Shown: positions 10,481-19,081 of the stretch, in pieces | Layout: each line of letters begins with the position of its first letter | How positions within the stretch are numbered: position 1 is the first letter of the stretch | DNA from: Cichorium intybus | Lineage: Eukaryota > Streptophyta > Magnoliopsida > Asterales > Asteraceae | Assembly (NCBI GenBank): GCA_023525715.1 | Contig: CM042013.1 | Location: 80,806,494 to 80,870,493, forward strand | DNA: 64,000 nucleotides | Direction of reading: 5' to 3' | Translations under genes and position numbers: made by a program | The notes under the pieces: generated by a model | The model's input: only the letters and a program-made list of their open reading frames with translations | Database searches by the model: none | Told to the model about the DNA's origin: nothing

Positions 10481-11339
10481 GTCTCCCACTTGGATAAGTC
10501 TATGACTATAATTAACAATTTAACATCTAATTAATTAGCAACTGTAGCTTACTAGAAACTGCTGCCGAACTCTGACCCAGTCAATTCTGTCCATAGATAA
10601 GTGATCGGATGATCCTCCGTCCAACAATATATTTTTTAGACTCAAGACATGGATTAAGATCAATCTCGATCTGATTCTCTGTTTCCCGATTTCTGATTTG
10701 CATATAACTCTAAGACTACTAATTGAACACATAAATTCAATCTTGGTTGGCCAACATTTTCAGTCAACTTCAAAATCATCGAGAGGCCTACAGATATCTT
10801 TTTCCCGTTAGGGTCAAGGGACGAATAAGCTTCGACTCATATGCTTATATCTTTTACCAGACAAATCATTCACAACAACACGTTTTATAACATCGAGTTT
10901 CCGATGCGTTTTCGTATTATCAATGAACAACCGCCTTGCAAATTATAACTCATATGTCTCTGCTTCAAGATCATAAGATATTATCATCTCAACATTGCTC
11001 GTGATATAATACATGAAGCAATCTATTGAGCGTGGGTTTATCCAATACTGAAATCTCTATTTCTAAGTACTCATGAACGTTGTAGCAACCCTATTGCTAT
11101 GTCTAACTCCTTAGACAATCTACAAACCAATTCATGACAGTCTTCGTTCATACTTACTCCCTAAAAGTATGAGCGACTGTGGACATTTGAATAATCAAAT
11201 TACTCAGGAAGTAAACATGCAAACTGAAACATAATGATAAACAATTGACAAATAGCAGTACACAATACTCATTAATAAATCTCTATTATTAAATCACCAA
11301 AGTCAATTACATTTACATTGTTACAAGTTTCAAATCCTA
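10481..11339 (-). other. 3' non-coding region of element A
   Basis: This is the reverse-strand homologue of 2488-3305 (C) and 51726-52387 (B). It contains no gene; the short open stretch 10535-10732 is incidental. Confidence 0.8.
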
Positions 11340-11989
11340 TCTAATTACAAAAACTAATATCATCTATCAATCATATGCTCCTAGCATGCTGATTGTGCTT
11401 AATCCTTCTCAGAGCTTTTGTCAAGGGATCTGCATGATTATCTTCTGATGAGACCCTCTTTACAAGGAGGTGACATTCTTCTACTCTATGTCTGATATAG
11501 TGCTACTTTCTGTCGATATGCCTGGACTTTCCATGGTCTCTCGGTTCCGTTGTCAAAGCAATCGCTCCTTCGTTATCGCAGAACAGTTCCATTGGCTCCT
11601 GAATACTCGGGACTACTCCAAGGTCACCGATAAAGTTCTACAGTCAAGCCGCTTCTTTTGGCGCTTCACTCGCCGCTATGTACTCTGATTCACATGTAGA
11701 ATCAGCCACCATCTCTTGCTTGGAACTTTTCGAAGTAACCGCTCCTCTATTCAAAAGGAATACCCAGCCCGACTAAGACCGACCGTTGTCTCTATCTGTC
11801 TGAAAACTGGCATTTGTATACCCGTTAACTCTCAAAGTATCACTGCCACCAAGGACTAACACTATGTTCTTTGTCCTTCGCAGATACTTGAGTATATTCT
11901 TGACAGCTATCCAATGCGCCCTTCCAGGGTTTCCCTGGTATCAAATTTCCATGCTCAAAGAAAAGGCCACGTCAGGGCGAGTACACGTC
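11340..11989 (-). pseudogene. RNase H end of element A pol
   Basis: This is the C-terminal part of the copia Pol polyprotein, cut from the RT by element H. On the minus strand it begins in MTCTRPDVAF (the continuation of MYA before the insertion) and runs through the RNase H region, homologous to 1830-2487 of C, to the end of pol. Stops and frameshifts interrupt it throughout. ATAGC at 11990-11994 is one half of the target duplication of H. Confidence 0.82.
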
Positions 11990-11994
11990 ATAGC

Positions 11995-13105
11995 TGACAC
12001 GCCTAGGTCGTCGTGCGGTCAAAAATAAGAGAAAACCTAACACACACACTAGTATAGCGGTAGTCAGGGTCGATCCACAGGAGCTTCGTGGTTAGACTAG
12101 ATGAGAGATTACCAACTAATAGTGTCACAGCTATAGTCGGAGGATCTGGTTTCTATTTTCCTAATCACTAGCAAGTGAAACAATAATCAAACACACCAAA
12201 GCCAAGCTAAGCTATGCTCAAATGACCTAGTCACTTTCTGAAATCAGAAGTACATCTCTGAATCAGAAGCAATCAAAGGCATTCAAACTGGCAAAACCAA
12301 GCACAGCATAAACTAGCTACTAACTAAAGTCCTATTGAACAGTTACTAGCCAAGGTTTAATGCTTACCAAATAACCTAATTAGCTACTGAATTCAACTAA
12401 GGAAAACAGTCCCAATAAGGTCCAAAACAATATCCAAAACACAATCAATCTAATAAACCAAACACAAACATCCAAACACCGAAAAGCTAAGATTAAATGT
12501 AACCAAATGCTTTTCATTCACCAAACTGAATTCCAATCACAAAAACAGTAACCAAATGTTTCTAAAACAGAAACCTAAGTGCTCAAAGTCAGTGGTTGTC
12601 ACTCCCAAAGACTTTAGCTACAAAACTACTTTCTACTAAAATGAAATTAAATCCAAAAACATAAAATACCAATTGTGAGCTTGCTGAAATGAAATCCTGG
12701 AGTCAAAGAGCTTCAAGGTCGATGTTTACACCCGGTCTTTGCTAGGGTTTTCGGCTGGAAATGCATCTATTTATACTTGCAAATTTCCCGCAACCGCGCC
12801 GCGCAGATATGAAATCCGCGGCGCGCGTACTTATCTTTTCCCGTTTTCTTCGGCATTTGAATGTGTTCCACCGCCTTAAGCCCGCGTCGCGCAGATCGCA
12901 GATCCGCGACGCGCGTACGAGTTCTCTTGATTTCTCATTCCTTCCCAACTTCTTCCTTTTGCACGCTTTTAGTCCCTGTTTCTATTCTTTTTCTCCAGAC
13001 AAGTCCTGGCACGAAAAGTGAGAATACCCAGACATATTTGATATAATTTTATCAAGAACAGGGCTCAACAACGCCTAAAATTCCTGATATCACTAGGCGT
13101 TGTCA
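11995..13105 (-). repeat. 3' LTR of element H
   Basis: This copy is 1111 bp, the same length as 26344-27454, with roughly 11 differences seen by eye (about 1%). It contains two CpG-rich dyads (12794-12830 and 12881-12918) immediately upstream, in the element's sense, of a TATA box (minus strand AAGTATAAATAG, about 12768-12779). Open stretches inside it on both strands are by-products of this composition. Confidence 0.93.
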
Positions 13106-14059
13106 AACACCCCACACTTGTGCCTTGCTCTATGAGTTAGAATGCAACAGTTCGCGAAAACATAATTGAAATGTTCTTTGGAATTCATGGCTTTCTATAG
13201 AACCCTTGATTACAAACTTTCTGTCCACAATGAAGTGTACTTACTCATTCAGATTCTAAAGGTCATTAAGGAATTGTCCATGACTTTCGATGTTGTCCGT
13301 GTAGCGAGCTTTCAGAAATACCATCCCTGACCAGACGATCTTAGGTGGTAAGGTGCATAAGGCCCACCCATTTTAGACCTACCGGCTCGAACAACAAAGG
13401 CCACAGATTGACTTTTCCTTCCTAAATTCCAATCCTAAAACAGCTCAATCTTCTAAACTCGTAAAACTCAACTTATTTGACTAACTAATAGCATGATCAC
13501 AACTAAACAGTATTCCTTGAAAAATACTAATGCTATCACAATCATAAACCATTCATTTCAAAATTGCAATTCATTAAAAATTTTGAAAAAATGTTGCTAA
13601 AAATTGAAAAATCGATCATTTCTGCAAAAATTTCAAAAAATCTCTTTCGACCGTCCACACCCCACACTTAAAACCGTACAACGTCCCCGTTGTACAAAAA
13701 TTATTTCAAAACAAGGGAGAAAGAGTTACCCCTTTTTGGACGATAGACTGCTTGGTGCTCAATATCACAGGTATGATTGCGTACAGAAGGATCCTCGATT
13801 TCATATGCTGGAGTTGTAGCGCTACAGTGAACACGCCGGTGGTTGAGACAAGTGGAGGGGGCACGGTGACCCCACACTTGTCTGAGACAACTCCTTCTCA
13901 AATTGGTATAACATGCATAACTTAACAAACAAATTAAAAACACACATGACAGAAATAAAACATGAACAAAAACTATACAAATAGATGTGTCATAAGTTTA
14001 TACATATATCCCAAAAATAAAAATAAAAGAAAAAGGAAAAGAAAAAAATAAAAAATAAA
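13106..14059 (-). other. 3' non-coding region of element H with repeated polypurine-like motif
   Basis: There is no gene here. The minus strand carries AAGTGTGGGGT next to the LTR (13110-13120), where the plus-strand primer is expected, and again at 13660-13669 and 13870-13880. A fourth copy is at 15874-15884. The rest is A/T-rich. Confidence 0.65.
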
Positions 14060-15253
14060 TCAATCACCACCAGGTGGCCTGGAGGGTCCGGCCTCATGAT
14101 CGTGGGCTCTGGCTGGGAATGGTCGGGGGCGCTGACCCTCCGCTGATGCAATATGTAGAAGTATCTCCCCGATCCACTCGAGCTGGTCCTCGATCCTGGC
14201 AACTCGGGCCTCCAATCGATGGATGGCGGCTGGATCCTCCTGTGGCTGTGTCGGGGCTGCGGGCTCTGGCGCTGGCTCCGGCCTCCTGCATCTCCAGCCA
14301 GGCTGGGCATACGCAGGCTGAGGTGGCTGGGGAAGCTCGGTCGGTGCCCGGATGTACTGCCCCAGACGCTGCAGCTCAATGAGCCGCATCCTCTCCAGCG
14401 TGCGTGCTGTAGTGTGCGATGGAGGCAAAGCAGTCAAAGAAGCTGCCACGGGGGCAGTAAGGATGCCATAGGAACGGGCCAGGCGGATAATGAAGTACCC
14501 CGTGGCTAGCGGGCTGCTGGAGGAGGCGCCGGTCGAGTGGGTGGAGAGGGCAACCGCAAGGGCGTAGGGGAGATGGAGGAATCGGGACGGGTCGAGGAGG
14601 ACCCACAAATACGTCATGTCGTCGCCCGACACCTTCTCGCCCCCCTCCCGATGCATGATGGAGGTGGAGACGATCCGGTGCATGAGGCGGTGAAGTGGAT
14701 CGCGAAGGTGGCTCTCCCTCGAAGTCCCTGCCTCATACATCACGTTGGACAGTGGTTTCCAAATCTCCATGTTGGGAGCCCGCTCCGGCTCCCCCTGAAT
14801 GCACGACCCGAAGAACCGGGTGAAGTAACGGTGCTGGAGGTCTGCTAGAGTGTATAACCCCACTCGCCTCCCGAACTCCCGGAGGTTGCACTCCCTGTGC
14901 ACACCTCCCAAACGGAATCGTACCAGCCTGGAGCGCGGGTCCCCCGCCCGAGGTGCGAATTGGACGGTAGATATGAACTCCAGTAGTAGCTCTGTGTAGA
15001 CCACATCCTCATCTGTGGCCATGATCCTATCCCAACCTCGGCAGGTGAACGATGCCTCCTCGCGGGTCCAGGTGCGATGTAAGAACGGCTCGATCACACC
15101 CCAGAGCCCTGCATCCCTCAAGATGTCTCTGTCTATAACTGTCGCCTCGAGGACCCGACGACTGGTCAATGCATCCCGCCGCGAAATGTACTCCACTGAA
15201 CTGTCAAGCTCTGCAGGGAACTGGAGGAAGGCGTGGTCCAATCTGAACATCAT
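14060..15253 (-). CDS. Athila ORF1-like protein of element H
   Basis: This is a long open frame. Read unspliced it runs from 15328, but its first 25 codons translate a pyrimidine tract, so I take the tandem ATGATG at 15248-15253 (MMFRLDHAF) as the start, giving about 397 residues. The body is alpha-helical and Arg/Leu-rich (RVLEATVIDRDILRDAGLWG; VVYTELLLEFISTVQF; LREFGRRVGLYTLADLQ; DPLHRLMHRIVSTSIMHREG; MTYLWVLLDPSRF). I compare it with the Arabidopsis retrotransposon ORF-1 (ATHILA) / putative plant transposon protein families, whose biochemical role is unknown. The C-terminal part has a Pro/Glu/Ala-rich linker and a short coiled coil (IHRLEARVARIEDQLEWIGE). Its codons are much GC-richer than the surrounding DNA. 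No stops or shifts were seen, so it may be expressed from H. Confidence 0.65.
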   Translation of the reverse strand: MMFRLDHAFLQFPAELDSSVEYISRRDALTSRRVLEATVIDRDILRDAGLWGVIEPFLHRTWTREEASFTCRGWDRIMATDEDVVYTELLLEFISTVQFAPRAGDPRSRLVRFRLGGVHRECNLREFGRRVGLYTLADLQHRYFTRFFGSCIQGEPERAPNMEIWKPLSNVMYEAGTSRESHLRDPLHRLMHRIVSTSIMHREGGEKVSGDDMTYLWVLLDPSRFLHLPYALAVALSTHSTGASSSSPLATGYFIIRLARSYGILTAPVAASLTALPPSHTTARTLERMRLIELQRLGQYIRAPTELPQPPQPAYAQPGWRCRRPEPAPEPAAPTQPQEDPAAIHRLEARVARIEDQLEWIGEILLHIASAEGQRPRPFPARAHDHEAGPSRPPGGD

Positions 15254-15606
15254 CTGCAAAAGAAAACACATAGCACAAAAACAAAAAAAACAAAAAAAAA
15301 TTGCAAAATTAGTCCTTTTCTTCCCCACTGCACCGCGGCGCGGCCCAAGAGCAAGGGCGCGGCGCGGCGTGCGGCTGTTTCAAAACCCCGATCCAAACTC
15401 TCGATTTAACCTGCTAAAACTCAATCCAATCATACCACAAGGTAGCCTAGGTGCCGACTAGTTCGTTTAGGGTTTCCATTTGGCAAAATAAACACCCTAA
15501 GAGCTAGCATTAGCGATTCTAAGTTTTTGAACTTTTTGAATAAAACCCTAAAATTAACTACCTAATAACTAGTTTACACAACTAATAGATAGTTAAAAGA
15601 GTGTAC
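15254..15606 (-). other. Candidate intron upstream of the element H ORF
   Basis: On the minus strand the sequence just before ATGATG is a long T-rich tract ending TTTTCTTTTGCAG, an excellent plant 3' splice site. A plausible donor, ACCAAG/GTACAC, lies 353 nt upstream. If used, the ORF would start in the first codon of the second exon and the intron would be in the 5' untranslated region. This is inference from signals only. Confidence 0.45.
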
Positions 15607-16154
15607 CTTGGTAGTAGAAACAAAATGAGCAAGAAAAATTGCAAGAAAATTTCGATCACCAGAGCTCCGAGTCGTGTGAATGGAGTTGTGAGCCGCGGCT
15701 CACCGTATAAAGGGGAAAACTGACCGATCGTTTCCCGCGGTGCGCATTTCCCTTTTCCGCGGCGCGCGTGACGCCAAATCAACCCCTGCGCATCGGGTTG
15801 AGTTCCAACCCCGCGTCGCGCAATTCAAAAATCTGCGGCGCGGTCTTCAAAATTTCAAAAACTTTTCACACAACCCCACACTTGCTTTAAGCCACTAATA
15901 CCTGCAAAAGAATTGATGTATTTTTTCTAATTAATCCTAAGAAAAATAAAACCTACCTATGACACGATGGGTTGCCTCCCAACAAGCGCTAAGTTTAACG
16001 TCTTCAGCCAGACGTTCTATTCCTACTACAGCTACGGTGGATCGTACGCCATGTGTTGCTGCTGCATTCCAGTCACCACCGTCCCTTTGTTGACCCACTG
16101 CTCCTCAAACTTTCCTGGGTCAAATGGCTTGTTGGTTCTCCTGTTGCTACCCAG
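15607..16154 (-). other. Non-coding region of element H with CpG dyads and conserved motif
   Basis: No gene was recognised. GC-rich dyads resembling those of the LTR occur at about 15736-15770 and 15811-15845, and a polypurine-like AAGTGTGGGGT at 15874-15884. A TATAAAGG sequence at 15706-15713 reads on the plus strand, opposite to the element, so I do not call it a promoter for the ORF. Confidence 0.5.
15969..16016 (-). promoter_or_regulatory. Hairpin followed by conserved TTGTTGGGAGGCAACCCA motif
   Basis: On the minus strand, AACGTCT-ggctga-AGACGTT forms a 7-bp stem (15997-16016). It is followed after a few bases by AGCGCTTGTTGGGAGGCAACC (15970-15990, overlapping the named motif). I recall closely similar hairpin-plus-GGGAGGCAACCC blocks in many plant Athila/Tat-type elements, usually downstream of pol. 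The function is unknown; a structured RNA or expression signal is likely. Confidence 0.55.
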
Positions 16155-16391
16155 CTACCGTCTTCTGATGATTTCCCGATAGTGCTTGGAAGTAGCTTTG
16201 AAACTCCAAGCTCGGTCCTTCCTTGTATATCTTTTCAAAGTCAAAGGCTTGATGTGAAGCGCGCCTAGCGCTGCTCCCAGTAGTTGTCTCACACCTCGGT
16301 TGCTAGTGTCCCGCATGCTATCTTCAGGTTGCAATTTTGGCTTGCAATGCCAATAAATATTTTCCAATCGAATGGGATTGAGAGGCAACAT
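16155..16391 (-). pseudogene. Short ORF remnant of element H
   Basis: This is an open stretch of 78 codons starting MLPLNPIRLENIYWHCKPK and ending REIIRRR. It lies between the acidic ORF and the hairpin motif, where an autonomous element would have pol or its end. I do not recognise a domain. It may be the residue of a deleted pol gene or a chance ORF; confidence that it is coding is low. Confidence 0.3.
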
Positions 16392-16403
16392 ATCGGGATG
16401 CTT

Positions 16404-17297
16404 TCATATTTCCTCATCGATGGTATTGATCACATCTAATTTTCCATTCATGAATGGATCATGAGTGGTAATAGAATCATGTTTATTATTTTCAAATATC
16501 AATTTGTCAACATCAACTTCTTGGTCATCGTCCAACAGGTGGATCGGAACCAAAAGTGAGCGACTGGTTTGATCTGATGGTGGTACAAAGTCGCCCATCA
16601 CCAGATCCTTGCTTTCAAATTTCTCAAAATTTTCAAAAATTACAGGGTCGGGGGTAATATTGTCATCTACACCCCCTTCCTCAATAATATCAAAAACTTC
16701 AACAATTTCGGGAGTCATTGGGCTGGGGTCTGTACTGTCACTTACAGCCTCCTCCACAACATCCTCATCAATCAAATCGTCTGGTGATGGTATGGGTTCA
16801 CACATCACTAGATCAACATTATTAACATTTTCAAAAGCATCAAACACATCAAAAGCTGTTGAGTCAGAGGTAGCATTGTCACCTACAACCTCTTCCTCAA
16901 CAACATTTTCGACCATCTTGGTGGTTTCTTGACTTTCCCAAGGTGCATGCCCTTCCATCACATATTCAGGTTATGCAAGTTCACACACATTATCATTGAT
17001 ACAAAAATCACTCGCCTCAGGTTCTGGCGAGGGTGGTGTCGATTCCCAACTTTTCTCTAATTGATCTAAAGAAGCTTGCAATCTTATGAGAGCATCAGCC
17101 TGGTCCTTCTGCACTTGGTAGGTGTTATCCATGAGTGCCCAAAGTTGGGCCCAAGTTACAGAAGTCTCAGGCTGAGATGACTCCTCGATCCGCCATCCAT
17201 TGTCATCAAATGATTCATTATAACAATCATCCTCGTAATAGGTGTCGGCCGGATTTTCATAATAATCATACTGATCCGGGTACATGTAATCACCCAT
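16404..17297 (-). pseudogene. Acidic ORF of element H, one internal stop
   Basis: A single frame of about 298 codons, MGDYMYPDQYDYY to INTIDEEI, is interrupted by one TAA at about 16971-16973. The N-terminal third is Tyr/Asp-rich and then predicted helical (WAQLWALMDNTYQVQKDQAD, then ALIRLQASLDQLEKSWE). The rest is strongly acidic and contains an imperfect internal duplication: FDAFENVNNVDLVMCEPIP and FEKFESKDLVMGDFVPP. It resembles the low-complexity region between gag and pol of large gypsy elements, but no zinc knuckle or protease is present, so no function is assigned. The start at 17297 is only 13 bases inside the G1 insertion site (17310), so upstream sequence of the original gene may have been separated; the DNA on the other side (26240-26320) shows no continuation. 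Confidence 0.5.
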
Positions 17298-17310
17298 GAT
17301 AAGGATGTAC

Positions 17311-19081
17311 TGTAACGCCCCAGATTTTCAAGTCAAATTTTTCTTTTTTGAAAACCAAATATGGATTTATAAATGAATATTTTACAAATAGAGAAATCAA
17401 CATAGTATTGATTTTAGCAAAATACATATAGAAACTCATGTCCTTTATTCTTCACATAAATTATTTATAAAGTAGCGGAAGTCTTGGAAATAGTGGAATG
17501 CGGTGCGTCAGGTTGGAGCCTTCCCTCTGTCTCTGCCATTATCTGAAAATGTTAAATATCAACGGGGTAAGCACAAAGCTTAGTGAGTTCCTCAAAATAC
17601 CATACGATCCATCACATAACATACAACACATAATAACCATTCATATGTCTGTGAGACTCGCGGGCTATCCCTGTTCCGCCTAAAGACTCACGGGCAGTTC
17701 CCGTTCTGTCTTATCGCTCGCAGGCTTTTCCCGTTCCGTCTAATGACTCGCAGGCTATTCCCGTTCCGCCTATTGGCTCGCGGGCTATCCCGTTCCGTCC
17801 ACAAACAATCATTATCATAGCAAATATTCATACAATTATCATAACAGGTAAAATCACATTAGTCTAACATATATTTCTTCCTACGCATGCAATATCACCT
17901 ATAGTATAGTGAGAAGACTCACCTGATTATAGTTGACTATATTGTTTATCTTTCTCGGCTTTGTATTTCCTTCAACTTTAACTGTTAACATAATAAGAAA
18001 TCTATCATTTCTTAATCCTTAACTATATTGTAGTCGCATCATTAAACCCTTCAGTAATTCCAATATGATACTCCATGATTTATCAAGTAAAGAACAGCCA
18101 GGTAGAAGATTAGATGGGGTGGCAGGATCCTTTCAGCATTTTAGCCTTTCGGAAAATCCAACAACCAGATCCCAAGTAATCGGCCTAGTCACCGTCCTCG
18201 TAAGTAAATCAATGGGTATTATTTTCGGAATTACGAATTGTTATAATAACGACATTTTAAGGTTTTTGTTTACTATTGTTAGAAATGAGTATAATATAAC
18301 ATATGTTATACTTATTAAATATTCTACTTCTTAACACAAAAACTATTTTACAATACCTAATTAAGCTATAGAAAAGTTTGTAGTTACCTTATGACCAGTC
18401 GTCGGAACCTATAACTTCTTCGCTAGGCTTTTAAGCTTCCTTCCGCTCACTTCTTACACTCTAGTGCTTAGAAACCTCTATATATTGGATTGAGATTTGT
18501 TGGTGTGGTTTATGAGATGTTTTGGGGGGTATTTATACTTGAATTCTTGAATAAAAAATGGCATGACACTTTTGACAAAAGATTTTAATAATATAATTTT
18601 GTTGAAATTAAAGGCCTTCTAGAATCAGTCTGTTTAAGACTGATTTAGCCGATCTTAAACCCATTAAATTCACGTTTTTATTTGATATTCAGAAAATTCA
18701 TCTCAATACCTTTCCAGGGATGTATGGTATGTATTTATACGATTTTTCTATGATTTATTATGATTTTTTGAAAACAGACTATATAATCTGTCAATTTCGA
18801 ACTACTTAGTAAAGATTGCATTTTTAACCATATATAACTCCACTTTCAAGCTTACAACTATTTTTAAGAATTATACTAGACTCAATTTGTAAACTTTGTG
18901 CATTAGTTTGAGGTCCAAACAATGTTCCTATAATTAATTATGATTTTTCTAAAAACATCACAAAATGCTGATTTTCCTATGAAATTGTAACTAAAGTTTT
19001 TCTTAGTTTCTTTAACTACCAAAAATCATAGAATTCACAACAATTATAACTAAATGCAATAAATGGAATACAGGTCTTACA
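17311..19081 (-). repeat. 3' LTR of element G1 with 31-bp minisatellite
   Basis: The LTR is 1771 bp. It contains about five imperfect copies of a ~31-bp unit (GACTCGC(G/A)GGCTATYCC...) at 17653-17801 and a TATA box (minus strand AAGTATAAATACC, about 18527-18540). Small open stretches at 17498-17683 and 18065-18334 recur in the other LTR and are not genes. Confidence 0.95.

Noticed and set aside
12742..13046. Overlapping open frames on both strands, repeated at 27091-27395
   Set aside because: GC-rich dyads in the LTR of H remove stop codons; no conserved protein.
14074..14848. Several plus-strand open frames opposite the 422-codon ORF of H
   Set aside because: They are shadows of a GC-rich gene on the minus strand, with no recognisable motifs.
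15706..15713. TATAAAGG as promoter of the H ORF
   Set aside because: It reads on the plus strand while the ORF is on the minus strand; the reverse reading TTTATAC is a weak TATA box.
17653..17801. Regularly spaced repeats resembling a CRISPR array
   Set aside because: Units are directly tandem without unique spacers, imperfect, and duplicated in both LTRs of a retrotransposon in plant DNA; this is a minisatellite.
18065..18334. 89-codon open frame repeated at 25218-25487
   Set aside because: It is the same LTR position of G1 in both copies; no coding features, and it is not on the strand of the element.
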